Assembly: GCF_014109725.1 (NCBI RefSeq)
Contig: NZ_CP058554.1
Span: 2,480,001-2,544,000 of the forward strand
Origin: Comamonas piscis
Lineage (GTDB): Bacteria; Pseudomonadota; Gammaproteobacteria; Burkholderiales; Burkholderiaceae_C
Reading direction: 5' to 3'
DNA length: 64,000 bases
Within the stretch, counting starts at the first letter, position 1. The number at the start of each line of letters is the position of its first letter. The notes under the pieces were generated by a model, which worked only from the letters and a program-made list of their open reading frames with translations, did not search any database and was not told the DNA's origin. Below, in pieces: positions 26,413-34,806 of the stretch. A program made the translations under genes and the position numbers.

Positions 26413-26757
26413 ATGCCAGGATTTATGATGAAAGAAGGACGTCACTATGTGTCCTATATAACAGGGCCTTCCCATGTCCTGCTAGGAATCAAGTTCACTT
26501 CGGCCCCAACAGAGCCGTTAATTATAAAAACTGCCAACACGAGCGGCTGTTCTCATGGTCACTTAGACGAGGCTAGAATTAAGGCTGCCGTCACTAATGG
26601 ATTATCCAGCTTCAGAGAAGAGTTTGGAATCGATCTACATGCAGAAGAGATTGTGTATGTTGAAAATGACTCGCCTAGATATAATTTATTCACAGGCGTG
26701 GCATATCTACTTGCAAAACATTTGTCTGATGGTGGCGATTTTGATTCCATCAGTTAA
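26413..26757 (+). CDS. Orphan hypothetical protein
   Basis: The product has 114 residues, with a GAGAG purine run before the ATG; a second Met (MMKEGRHY) follows shortly. It is soluble, mixed alpha/beta by eye, with a Cys-His patch (NTSGCSHGHLDEARI) and a C-terminal helix (TGVAYLLAKHLSDGGDF). I do not recognise the family. Base composition is clearly AT-richer than neighbouring regions, and intergenic repeat copies A and B lie on either side, which suggests horizontal acquisition as a unit. Confidence 0.65.
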   Translation: MPGFMMKEGRHYVSYITGPSHVLLGIKFTSAPTEPLIIKTANTSGCSHGHLDEARIKAAVTNGLSSFREEFGIDLHAEEIVYVENDSPRYNLFTGVAYLLAKHLSDGGDFDSIS

Positions 26758-26873
26758 CACGCCGACTATGCCGGCCCGATAACGCGGATGCTTAACGTCA
26801 GCCATGCGCAGCTGGTGGAAGTGTGTAAAGCGTACTGGTGACGGTTCATCGTGAGATTTTAATCTCCGTACTA

Positions 26874-26995
26874 AAGTTTGAAGTCGGAGAAGTTTTGGAG
26901 GCTGCAAGAGGTAATGAAGCGAATGTTAGCTTGACGCCCGTCCGCGTAGCTGTAGATATGACCTTTGCAGCCCTGATCATTTCGAAGTTAGGATG
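26874..26995 (+). repeat. Intergenic repeat copy B (cassette-boundary-like)
   Basis: This is the second copy of the repeat described at 26177. It shares the 14-base opening (one mismatch) and the 15-base closing TTCGAAGTTAGGATG, with a diverged centre. It sits about 115 bases after the orphan gene at 26413. Confidence 0.5.
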
Positions 26996-27139
26996 ACGAG
27001 TCAGGGCCACTACCGGTAGTTGAGCTCCAAAAATTTGGAGCCTCCACTTTGACTGCTAAATATCACCTCCTGAACATGTTGCAGGCCACCTATACTACTC
27101 CAGCGACCCAACGAAAACTAAGTGAATTGAGGAGTCAAA

Positions 27140-28003
27140 ATGAAATTTGCGTTCCACGCTTTGATTGCCACGGTTATTGCAAACTCAGCCATGCCAGCCT
27201 TCGCGGCTTTGCCTGAACAAGGCTACTGGTCATTTGACAGTGAGCTCAACGGAAAACCAGGGCGCGGTCTCCAGATCGAACGCCAAGGCGGAGAGACCAT
27301 CATTTTGTCGTACTACGGATATCGCCAAGATGGGTCGGCAACGTTTTACCAAGCCTCGGGGCAGCTTGCTAAGCAAGCGACATTCACTGCGGATCTTTAC
27401 GAATACAAGAATGGGCCTGCTCTGGGTGGCCCTGTACAGAGTGGAGAAATATCTCAAAAGGTTGGCGTAGTTAATATAAAGTTTGACACAAGCCAATCGG
27501 GAACTATCCAGTTACCAGGTGAGTCAGAGTTATCCATTTCACGCTTCGTTTATGCAGATACGGAACGTCGGCTAAGCAATCAATTCTCTGTCTCATTTTT
27601 CGGGAAAGACAACTACTGGGGGCACCCCTTCAGTGCGAAATTGACCTTAAGGAGTACAGGGAAGAGGTTGGATGCGGCTTTAGCTTCTCCAGGCGGAGTT
27701 TTCTGTGAGTACAGCGGAAGTCTAGAGCGAGAGGGTTCCGCGTTTAATTCTGTGGGGCAAATCACCCCGTGCAACGAGTTTTTCGGAACGCCTGATCCCC
27801 TTACATATGGTCGATTTATGAACTTGAAAGTAAGCGATGACGGCATGCTTTCTGGAGTCTATCGATCTGGTCCTGATCAAAATGGTCCTTTTCGTGACTA
27901 TCATGTATTGGGACTGTGCTACGGGCTTGAAGGAGCTGTAATAACGGGATCGCGTCCCCGCCCATGCACTTCTAAGTTCCTTGACCTTCAAGCTAGTGAA
28001 TAA
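27140..28003 (+). CDS. Secreted hypothetical protein
   Basis: The product has 287 residues. A clear Sec signal peptide (MKFAFHALIATVIANSAMPAFA) precedes a motif common in exported betaproteobacterial proteins of unknown role: GYWSFDSELNGKPGRGLQIE, then YYGYRQDGSATFYQASG. Four Cys residues in the C-terminal third (FCEYSG, TPCNEFFG, GLCYGLE, RPCTSKF) could make two disulfides. GGAG lies eight bases before the ATG. It is AT-richer than its surroundings and lies in the segment bounded by the inverted REP-like elements, so acquisition by transfer is plausible. No enzyme motif is seen. Confidence 0.78.
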   Translation: MKFAFHALIATVIANSAMPAFAALPEQGYWSFDSELNGKPGRGLQIERQGGETIILSYYGYRQDGSATFYQASGQLAKQATFTADLYEYKNGPALGGPVQSGEISQKVGVVNIKFDTSQSGTIQLPGESELSISRFVYADTERRLSNQFSVSFFGKDNYWGHPFSAKLTLRSTGKRLDAALASPGGVFCEYSGSLEREGSAFNSVGQITPCNEFFGTPDPLTYGRFMNLKVSDDGMLSGVYRSGPDQNGPFRDYHVLGLCYGLEGAVITGSRPRPCTSKFLDLQASE

Positions 28004-28375
28004 ATTTTTCAATGAGCCTGGCCTTGTAGTGAACCGTCTGAGAGAGTTTCTGAACTCAGTTGAATCCGCAGTCGCAAGCCGCCATCGGAACGATCCCGGC
28101 CAACTGGCCAGGTGCGTAGGATCTTTGCAAGAGTGTGAGAATGGCTGCATCAACCGTTCTCACTGATTCTGCAAATGTCCTTGATCTACAAAGGCACGAA
28201 TTTGCAAGATCAATGAAAACCTAGAGCATCCACCGACCCAATAGGCTGAATAGCCGGGCTTGAATGGCTGGCCCGCAAGGGCTGCAGCAGCAATGCAAAG
28301 TGACTGCATCGGTCTGCTGTGGCGGTGGCTTGGCTTACACTCATCCGCACCTTTTCCCTGCGAACTGCGACCCCC
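28004..28375. other. Intergenic region with REP-like hairpin, otherwise empty
   Basis: Apart from the palindromic element at 28135-28221 I see no gene, promoter of clear quality or terminator. Short frames here have no ribosome-binding site or protein-like composition. Confidence 0.5.
28135..28221 (-). repeat. Palindromic REP-like element, right copy (inverted)
   Basis: A hairpin (GTGAGAA at 28135-28141 with TTCTCAC at 28157-28163, extended by three inner pairs) is followed by AATTTGCAAGATCAATGA (28199-28216). That sequence is the exact reverse complement of 26065-26082. The order of landmarks mirrors the left copy at 26057-26151. Confidence 0.65.
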
Positions 28376-28762
28376 GTGACCACCCCACAACAGATTTCTG
28401 AAGCCGAACTGCGGACAACGGCGGCTAAGGCTGCCCATCACCCGCGTTGCGCGGATTGCGCCCCGTTGTGGCGACCGGGTTGGGAGTCCATTTCTGGCGC
28501 GGTGAGCATCGACCATCTTGAGCTGCTCGGCGCCTTGGGCACCGAGGAGTCGTGGGAGCGCTTGGACGAGTTCCATCCTGATGGAACCAATCTGTGGTCC
28601 CCGGATGCACCCATCGCTCTGGGTTGGCACCCCTATACGCGCAGCAGCTTGTGGCGATGCGCGCAGTGCTCTGGGGCGTTTCTGCGCTACACAGAGTACG
28701 GCGGCTATTACGTGGAAGAGCGCATACGGCCCTTGTTGGCGGATTTGATTGTGAATCCCTGA
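28376..28762 (+). CDS. Conserved hypothetical protein
   Basis: The product has 128 residues starting at GTG (VTTPQQISEAELRTTAAKAA). The body is rich in Trp and has two Cys pairs: HPRCADCAPLW near the N-terminus and WRCAQCSGAFLRY near the C-terminus, which may bind zinc. The C-terminal stretch HPDGTNLWSPDAPIALGWHP and YTEYGGYYVEERIRPL looks strongly conserved-type. Another GTG at 28319 would add 19 hydrophobic residues with no ribosome-binding support, so the shorter form is chosen with low certainty. Function unknown. Confidence 0.7.
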   Translation: MTTPQQISEAELRTTAAKAAHHPRCADCAPLWRPGWESISGAVSIDHLELLGALGTEESWERLDEFHPDGTNLWSPDAPIALGWHPYTRSSLWRCAQCSGAFLRYTEYGGYYVEERIRPLLADLIVNP

Positions 28763-28885
28763 GTATCTTGGAAAGGTAGCAGGGCTGAATTAGCCATCCT
28801 CAGGTTTTGCCAGAGGATCGACTAAAAATTCCGAATTGTGCATCTGCAGCGAAATCATTCCAATAGAGCCCTCTAAAGGCGCTCT

Positions 28886-29632
28886 ATGAATGATTCGATT
28901 TTCTTCTACGCATTGCTCACCGCCACCTTCCTCTTTGCAGGGATGGTCAAGGGCGTCACGGGAATGGGGCTGCCTACGGTCGCGATGGGGTTGCTGGGCA
29001 TGGTGATGCCGCCGTCCATAGCGGCATCGATATTGCTGGTGCCATCGTTTGTGACCAATGTCTGGCAGCTCTTTTCTGGCGGCGCCATTGGCGGGCTGGT
29101 CCGCCGCCTCTGGCCCATGCTGGTCGTCATTGTGCTGGGGACGGTGGGAGGGTCGACACTCTTGGTGCGCATTGACCCGACCTGGTCAGGCTTTGCACTG
29201 GGCTCCGCGTTGATCGTCTACGCACTCTATGCGCTGTTTGCGCCGGCGCTGTCCATTCCGCGTTCGCTCGAAAAATGGCTGTCACCTGTGGTGGGGCTCA
29301 TCACCGGCGTGGTGACGGGGGCGACCGGTGTTTTTGTGATGCCAGCCGTTCCTTATCTGGGGGCCTTGGGGCTGGAGAAGGATGAGCTGGTGCAGGCATT
29401 GGGGCTGTCTTTTACGGTCTCGACCATCGCGCTCGCCCTGGGTTTGCTGGCGAATGGTGCGTTTCGCTTGAACCAGTTGGGCCTATCTTCGCTGAGCGTA
29501 CTACCTGCCTTGCTTGGCATGTGGCTCGGCTCCTTGATCAGGGCGCATATCAGCCCCAAGCGTTTTCGGCAGTGCTTCTTGATTTTCCTGGTGGTGCTGG
29601 GGGTGGAGCTGGCTTCGCGGCCTTTCCTGTAA
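28886..29632 (+). CDS. TauE/SafE-family sulfite/anion exporter-like membrane protein
   Basis: The product has 248 residues and about eight hydrophobic segments, the family norm. The first half-repeat motif reads FAGMVKGVTGMGLPTVAMGLL and the second GLITGVVTGATGVFVMPAVPYL, the two inverted repeats of TauE/SafE proteins. Members export sulfite, sulfoacetate or other organic anions; the substrate cannot be read from the sequence. AAAGG lies 9 bases before the ATG. The gene stands alone, convergent with trmO. Confidence 0.9.
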   Translation: MNDSIFFYALLTATFLFAGMVKGVTGMGLPTVAMGLLGMVMPPSIAASILLVPSFVTNVWQLFSGGAIGGLVRRLWPMLVVIVLGTVGGSTLLVRIDPTWSGFALGSALIVYALYALFAPALSIPRSLEKWLSPVVGLITGVVTGATGVFVMPAVPYLGALGLEKDELVQALGLSFTVSTIALALGLLANGAFRLNQLGLSSLSVLPALLGMWLGSLIRAHISPKRFRQCFLIFLVVLGVELASRPFL

Positions 29633-29656
29633 ATCGCCGAGACACGGCCCTAACTT

Positions 29657-30139
29657 TCATTTCATCCGGTCATCCGACACCGTCTCCGGCAGCCGCTGCA
29701 AGCCTTGCTGGAACCAGCCAATCCGCTCGGTCTGCCGCACATCCAGCGCAGGCACATAGGGCTTGATGTCCAGCACTGGCGTGCCATCGAGCATGTCGTT
29801 GCCGCTGAAGTGCAGCGCGCATCCCTCCACCCGCAGCAGGCGCACAATCGACAGCCCCAGCCGGTTGGGCCGGGCGGGGGAGCGGGTGGCGAAAACGCCA
29901 TGGCTTTGGGTGTCCATGAAGGGCACGACTTCCAGCTTTTCGCTGGCCTGGTGCAGGTGGGTCAGCAAGATCAGGTAGTCGAAATGTTCGATATCGCGCA
30001 GCCCAGGCGCAAAGGCTTCGAACACCTCCACATGGCCGGTCACGTCGGCAGCGGCCACCGTCTGGATCGGCATGCCGGTGGTGAATGTGAAGGGGCTGTG
30101 GATGCGGCCGATGGGCTGCAAGCTGATGGTGTCTGGCAT
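29657..30139 (-). CDS. trmO: tRNA (N6-threonylcarbamoyladenosine37-N6)-methyltransferase TrmO
   Basis: The product has 160 residues. TrmO (formerly TsaA/YaeB, UPF0066) uses S-adenosylmethionine to methylate t6A37 in tRNA-Thr. Family landmarks are the start ISLQPIGRIHSPF, GLRDIEHFDYLILLTHLHQA, the SAM-binding stretch GVFATRSPARPNRLGLSIVRLL and LDGTPVLDIKPYVP. Length corresponds to the catalytic beta-barrel without the C-terminal extension of the E. coli enzyme. Confidence 0.95.
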   Translation of the reverse strand: MPDTISLQPIGRIHSPFTFTTGMPIQTVAAADVTGHVEVFEAFAPGLRDIEHFDYLILLTHLHQASEKLEVVPFMDTQSHGVFATRSPARPNRLGLSIVRLLRVEGCALHFSGNDMLDGTPVLDIKPYVPALDVRQTERIGWFQQGLQRLPETVSDDRMK

Positions 30140-30264
30140 CTAGGGGCCTTGTAGGCAAGTAGAGGGTGGGATACGCTGCGCTGCCCATGCATGAACCAAG
30201 CAGCGGTGGCTAAGCCAGAATTTTGAATGGTCCTGCGGCTGCCGACTCCGACGCTAACCCTAAA

Positions 30265-30296
30265 TTGGCATAGCGCTATTCCAAAATATAATAGCG
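30265..30296 (+). promoter_or_regulatory. Sigma-70-type promoter with overlapping inverted repeat
   Basis: TTGGCA (30265-30270), a 16-base spacer and TATAAT (30287-30292) precede the lipoprotein gene at 30324. A 7-bp inverted repeat, CGCTATT (30274-30280) with AATAGCG (30290-30296), overlaps the -10 box and is well placed as a repressor operator. Confidence 0.7.
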
Positions 30297-30323
30297 GTTT
30301 ATACACATAACGAGGAGAGGCCC

Positions 30324-31271
30324 ATGCCAGCGATCACCACCTTCTTGCGCCGCCCGTCACGGGGATTTGGTATGCGCCGCATGCTGCTGGTCGGCCTGGC
30401 AGGCGCTGCAGTCACCTTGTCGGCTTGCGGAGGCGGTGGTAGCGATGCCGATCGGGGGCCGACCACCTTGTCGGTATCGGCTGATTTGAATGGCCTGTAT
30501 TGGGACAAGAGCGAGAGCCGCCTGTTTGTGAGCGATGAGAAAGCCAACACCATCCGGGTATGGGAAGGTGGCACCCAGTTTGCGCAGTACGCAGCCTTGC
30601 CCACGGCACCGGCCAGCGGCTCGACCCTGGGCCAGGTCACGCGCGGCAAGGATGGCACCGTCTATGTGACGCGCTTTGGCTTTGGCACGGATGGCGCTGT
30701 GGCCGCCGTGCCCAAGAGCGGCACGGCCTACAACCTGACTGGTACTGACAGCCTGCGCCGCCGCATCGGCATCACGCCGACGCCCGATGGCTCGCTGCTG
30801 GATGGCTGGTTCATCAAGGGCGGCGCCGGTGCCGTGAGCGAGCTCAAGATCAGCGGCACCGCTGCCACCGAGACCGAGTTGATCACCGGCTTTGGCAAGC
30901 CGGTAGGGCTGGCGGTAGTGGGCGATGCGGTGTATGTGAGTGACCAGACCAGCGGCCAGGTGCTGTCCTTCTCGCTGGCCAAGCTGCGCGTTGCGCCTGC
31001 AACTGTTGCAGATGGCAAGCTGATTGCCACGTTCACGGCGGCAGACGGTATCGATTTGATGACTGCCGCCTCCGATGGAAACCTGTTCTTTGGTGGCTCG
31101 GGTGGCAAGCTGTTCCGCGTCAGCCCCAAGGGCGAGACCAGCGTTTTAGCCAGCGGCTGGCCCAAGATCCGCGGCGTCGCCTATGACGAGAAGAACCGCC
31201 GCCTGTTTGTGGGCGTGGTGGCCGCCGATGCAGCCAGCCAGTCGAGCGTGCGCATCGTGCCTATCGACTAA
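30324..31271 (+). CDS. Lipoprotein with NHL/SMP-30-like beta-propeller
   Basis: The product has 315 residues. The signal (MRRMLLVGLAGAAVTLSAC, lipobox LSAC) begins 17 residues after the annotated start; the ATG at 30324 has a good GGAGAGG upstream, but the ATG at 30372 is also possible. After GGGGSDAD come propeller-like blades with repeating pattern LNGLYWDKSESRLFVSDEKANTIRVW, LGQVTRGKDGTVYVTRFG, VGLAVVGDAVYVSDQTSGQVL and IRGVAYDEKNRRLFVGV. Such propellers bind ligands or act as lactonases; no catalytic set is obvious here. It is probably periplasmic or outer-membrane anchored. Confidence 0.83.
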   Translation: MPAITTFLRRPSRGFGMRRMLLVGLAGAAVTLSACGGGGSDADRGPTTLSVSADLNGLYWDKSESRLFVSDEKANTIRVWEGGTQFAQYAALPTAPASGSTLGQVTRGKDGTVYVTRFGFGTDGAVAAVPKSGTAYNLTGTDSLRRRIGITPTPDGSLLDGWFIKGGAGAVSELKISGTAATETELITGFGKPVGLAVVGDAVYVSDQTSGQVLSFSLAKLRVAPATVADGKLIATFTAADGIDLMTAASDGNLFFGGSGGKLFRVSPKGETSVLASGWPKIRGVAYDEKNRRLFVGVVAADAASQSSVRIVPID

Positions 31272-31290
31272 ACATGTAGGAGGAGAAGGG

Positions 31291-31321
31291 AAGGCCAGGC
31301 TGGGGAAGCCTGGCCTTTTTT
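31291..31321 (+). terminator. Strong rho-independent terminator
   Basis: A 10-bp stem (AAGGCCAGGC with GCCTGGCCTT) and 7-base loop is followed by a T-run. It lies 20 bases after the stop of the propeller lipoprotein. Confidence 0.92.
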
Positions 31322-31492
31322 GTTGGGGCGCGCTGGATCGTTTGCTTCTATGTTGAACCAGGTATCGCCCCCGTCCCACACAGCAAACAGAAGCGTCTGG
31401 CAACGCCGCTGATGAGGCTTGGCAACAATATCTCAGCATGCCTGTGGGCATGCAGAGATTTGTATGAGAACCATCTTGTTGCAGCCGAAAAA

Positions 31493-31864
31493 ATGATCAC
31501 TTATCTGTACGTGGAGGATGACGAGGACATCCGTGAGGGTTTTATGGCCGTCATGGAGGCCCCGCACCGCCGAATCGTGGGGGTAGAGAGCGCAGAGGCA
31601 GCGCTGGCTATCAGCGACCCGCAAGGCTTTGATGTGCTGGTGACCGATGTGAGCCTGCCCGGACTATCCGGCACCGATTTGGCGCGGCAATGGCTTGCCG
31701 ATGACAGCCAGCGCCATGTGCTGCTGATCTCAGGCTATGAGTTCAAGCAGGGGCTGGACAGCATCGGGCCCAACGTTCGGGCGCTGCTTAAAAGCTGCGA
31801 GCCCGAAGAGTTAGAAGAGATGCTGGAACGCATCGAAGGCATGCTGCCACCTCAGCCCATCTGA
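31493..31864 (+). CDS. Single-domain response regulator (receiver only)
   Basis: The product has 123 residues and only a receiver domain: acidic pair in YVEDDEDIREGF, phospho-acceptor Asp in VLVTDVSLPGLSG and Ser in LLISGYEF. The usual Lys-Pro near the end is replaced by LLKSCEPEELEEM, so Lys remains but the cis-Pro is lost. The start at 31493 (MITYLYVEDD) fits the domain border; the upstream in-frame ATG at 31412 adds unconvincing residues. The gene is convergent with the hybrid kinase, 6 bases apart, so it could take phosphate from the two kinases of the stressosome operon (inference). Confidence 0.85.
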   Translation: MITYLYVEDDEDIREGFMAVMEAPHRRIVGVESAEAALAISDPQGFDVLVTDVSLPGLSGTDLARQWLADDSQRHVLLISGYEFKQGLDSIGPNVRALLKSCEPEELEEMLERIEGMLPPQPI

Positions 31865-31870
31865 GCAGTG

Positions 31871-33859
31871 TTACCGGCCCCTGCCATCGCTGGGGCGACC
31901 GGGCACCAATGACTTGATCTGTGCCAGCAATTTTTGAGGCTGCAGCGGCTTGGCCAGGTGGATGTTGAAGCCAGCGGCCAGCGCGGCCTCGCGATCGGCC
32001 TCCCGGCCAAAGGCGGTCAAGGCAATGGCGGGTACCTGGGAAAAATGGGCTTGGGCTTGGCGGATATAGCGCATCAGCGCATAGCCATCCTTGCCGGGCA
32101 GGCCGATGTCGCTGACGAGGATGTCCGGTGCTTGCGCCTGCAGCGACGCCACGGCTGAGTCAAAATCCTCTGCCCTGGACACCGTAGCTCCCCGTTCCTG
32201 AAGAATCAGCACCAGCAGGTTGGCGACTTCTTCATCGTCTTCCACCACCAAAATCTTTGTTCCGCGCAGTTCTTCTGCGCCGCCATCCAGGGTTGGCGCC
32301 ACCGCATCGGCGGGCGGATGTCCGTCTTCTGCATCGGGCCCCAAAGGCAAGCTGACGCGCACCAAGGTACCTGTGCCCAAGCCTTCGCTGGCGACTTGCA
32401 CATTACCGCCATGCAAATCGACCAAGTGCTTGACGATCGACATGCCCAATCCCAAACCGCCTGAAGAGCGGCTGCCCGGGCTGGCCGCCTGGGTGAATTT
32501 TTCAAAAATGCGTTCCAGAAAGCCCGCTTCAATACCCTTGCCATGGTCGCGCACGCTGAGCATCAAATGGCTGTCTTCGACGACCAGCGTCACTTCCAGC
32601 AGGCCCGCTTCTGGGGAGAATTTCACGGCATTGCTCAGAATGTTCCAGAAGATCTGCTGGAACCGCGCCGGATCGACCAGCGCTTTGCGGCCTTGGGTGT
32701 CCAGCGCCACCTGCAGCACCAGCTTCTTGGCATCCATGGCGGCCTTCAGGGAATCCAGCGACGAGGTGATCAAGGTGGCGGGCTCGACCCATTCGCGCTC
32801 CAAGGTCAGCTTGCCGGAGTTGATGCGCGAGACATCCAGGATGTCGCTGATGATGCGGGCCTGGGTGCTGGCATTGCGCTTGATGGCATCGAGGTTCTTG
32901 GCAAACTCAGGCGGTGGCGATTTGCGCAGCACCTGGTGCACATTCATCATGATGGCGCTCAAAGGATTGCGCAGCTCATGCGATAGCACGGCAACAAAGT
33001 CATCTTTGGAGCGGCTGTAGCGCTCGGCCGTGGCACGCGCGGCCTGCTCGCGCTCCAGCAGCTGTTTACGCTCCAGCTCCAGCTGGATGCGGTTGGAGAC
33101 ATTGGCCACAGCTGCCACGCGCAGCTCGCCTTTGACCTTGGCGGCCATGCTCCATTCCACATGCAGCAGTTGGCCTTCCGCGCCCAGCAAGCTCACTTCT
33201 TCCCGCCACACTGCGTTTTTGCTTTGGGGCTGGCAGATCCCTTGGATGCGCTCTTCATGGCCGGGTGCCGCAAACACAGCTACCGTCTGGCCCAGTACCT
33301 GGGACGCGGGGCGGCCCAGCATCTCCAGCATGGCGGGGTTGGCATCCACAAAGCGTCCGTCGTCGTCAATCAGCGCGATGCCGCTTTGGGCTTGCTCGTA
33401 GATGGAGCGGAACTTGGCTTCGCTCTGGTGTACGCGCACCTCGGCCAGGCGTGCACGCACCAGTGCCTGGATGGTGGCGACCAGCATGGCCGGCTCGGCG
33501 GGGTGGGTCAGGTAGGCGTCGGCACCGGCATCCAGCCCGGCCACCTTGTCGGTATCGGCCACAAAGGCCGCCGACAGATGCACGATGGGCAAGGAGGTGG
33601 TTGGCGCGCGCTCACGGATCATGCGGCAGACCTCAAAGCCGCCAATATCGGGCAAATGCACATCCAGCACCACGGCGGAGATGTCGCCCATCGACATGTC
33701 CAACGCCTCCTGCCCGGTGCCCGCCTCCAGCGTTTTAAAGCCAGCCGCGCGCAGCGCGCGGGCTGTCGCATAGCAGGTGGCGGGGTTGTCATCGACCACC
33801 AGCACCGTGTGCTGGGAGCGGTCGATGCTGACATTGAGCCGGGCAGTGACTGTGGGCAT
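31871..33859 (-). CDS. Hybrid histidine kinase (REC-PAS-HisKA-HATPase-REC)
   Basis: The product has 662 residues with no membrane helices. Order: receiver 1 (about 18-135, Asp66 in VLDVHLP), PAS (about 145-265, FRSIYEQAQSGIALIDDDGRF), HisKA with the phospho-His in FVAVLSHELRNPLS, HATPase_c (NILSNAVKFSPEAG; DHGKGI; GGLGLGMSIVKHLV) and receiver 2 (about 538-655, VLVSDIGLPGKDGY; LAKPLQ). In receiver 1 the usual Lys of the KP motif is His (YLTHPAEP). It is the last gene of the stressosome operon and the probable output or relay element, since no sigma factor is encoded nearby. Confidence 0.9.
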   Translation of the reverse strand: MPTVTARLNVSIDRSQHTVLVVDDNPATCYATARALRAAGFKTLEAGTGQEALDMSMGDISAVVLDVHLPDIGGFEVCRMIRERAPTTSLPIVHLSAAFVADTDKVAGLDAGADAYLTHPAEPAMLVATIQALVRARLAEVRVHQSEAKFRSIYEQAQSGIALIDDDGRFVDANPAMLEMLGRPASQVLGQTVAVFAAPGHEERIQGICQPQSKNAVWREEVSLLGAEGQLLHVEWSMAAKVKGELRVAAVANVSNRIQLELERKQLLEREQAARATAERYSRSKDDFVAVLSHELRNPLSAIMMNVHQVLRKSPPPEFAKNLDAIKRNASTQARIISDILDVSRINSGKLTLEREWVEPATLITSSLDSLKAAMDAKKLVLQVALDTQGRKALVDPARFQQIFWNILSNAVKFSPEAGLLEVTLVVEDSHLMLSVRDHGKGIEAGFLERIFEKFTQAASPGSRSSGGLGLGMSIVKHLVDLHGGNVQVASEGLGTGTLVRVSLPLGPDAEDGHPPADAVAPTLDGGAEELRGTKILVVEDDEEVANLLVLILQERGATVSRAEDFDSAVASLQAQAPDILVSDIGLPGKDGYALMRYIRQAQAHFSQVPAIALTAFGREADREAALAAGFNIHLAKPLQPQKLLAQIKSLVPGRPSDGRGR

Positions 33860-33864
33860 GGCGT

Positions 33865-34797
33865 TCAGGATGATGGGCTCTCGGCAGAAACGGCAGATGC
33901 GGCTGCAGCCACGCTGATCGGGATGGTGACGTAAAAGATCGACCCCTTTTGTGCTTCGCTTTCCACGGCCACATCGCCGCCCAGTAGCTCCGCCAGGCGC
34001 TTGCTCAGCGACAAGCCCAGGCCGGTGCCGCGCAAACGCTTCTGGATGGGGGAATCGATCTGCGAGTAATCGCGAAAGATCGCGTGGTGGAACTCCGGCG
34101 CAATGCCGATGCCGGTGTCGGCCACGGCAAACTGTACGGATGTCTCCGAGATGCGCTTGGCGCTGACCCGGATCTCGCCATGCAGCGTGAATTTCAAGGC
34201 ATTGCTGATGAAATTACGCAGAATCTGTGCGAGCTTGCGGTCGTCTGAGAACAGCTTGGGCACATCTTGTGGCTCTTCAAAGATCAGCACGACATCGGGG
34301 TTGGTGATGACCGGCTTGAACATGCCACGCAGCGCAGAGAACACATCGACCATCTCAAACCAGGCGGGCGACACATCGATGCGGCCGGCCTCCACCTTGG
34401 CCAGGTCCAGCAAGTCATTGACCATGTCGGCAAACTCTGCCGAGGTGGTCTGGATAAAGCGGACCTGCTTTTCCTGTTCCTCGGTCAGCGGGCCGTCCAC
34501 GCGGTCTTGCAGAATGCGGGCGATGCTCTGAATGGCGCCGATCGGCGTGCGGAACTCATGGCTCATATAGGCCAGGAAGCGGCTCTTGAGCTCCGTGGCC
34601 TGGCGCAGGTCGTCAGCCTGCGCATCCAGCTCTGCGTAAAGCGCAAGCACACCCCGGTTGGTTTCCTCCAACTCGGCGCGCAAGGCCTCCACCTCGGCCT
34701 GGGTGGTGGCAAGAGCCTCGGCCAGTGCTTCTGCCGGCAGAGCAGGGTGGCCTGCATTGTCCGTTGCAGCAAGCTCGTGTTCTTTTATGTCATTCAT
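33865..34797 (-). CDS. Cytoplasmic histidine kinase
   Basis: The product has 310 residues and no membrane helices. A coiled-coil N-terminus (ALATTQAEVEALRAELEETN) leads into HisKA (LKSRFLAYMSHEFRTPIGAI, phospho-His) and HATPase_c (QILRNFISNALKFT; DTGIGIAPEFH; LRGTGLGLSLSKRLAELLGG). It starts 9 bases after the ATPase-phosphatase stop and ends 5 bases before the hybrid kinase start, so the three are one transcript. With no input domain of its own, it probably takes its signal from the stressosome proteins, for example through the released ATPase. Confidence 0.9.
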   Translation of the reverse strand: MNDIKEHELAATDNAGHPALPAEALAEALATTQAEVEALRAELEETNRGVLALYAELDAQADDLRQATELKSRFLAYMSHEFRTPIGAIQSIARILQDRVDGPLTEEQEKQVRFIQTTSAEFADMVNDLLDLAKVEAGRIDVSPAWFEMVDVFSALRGMFKPVITNPDVVLIFEEPQDVPKLFSDDRKLAQILRNFISNALKFTLHGEIRVSAKRISETSVQFAVADTGIGIAPEFHHAIFRDYSQIDSPIQKRLRGTGLGLSLSKRLAELLGGDVAVESEAQKGSIFYVTIPISVAAAASAVSAESPSS

Positions 34798-34806
34798 CGG
34801 CGTCCT

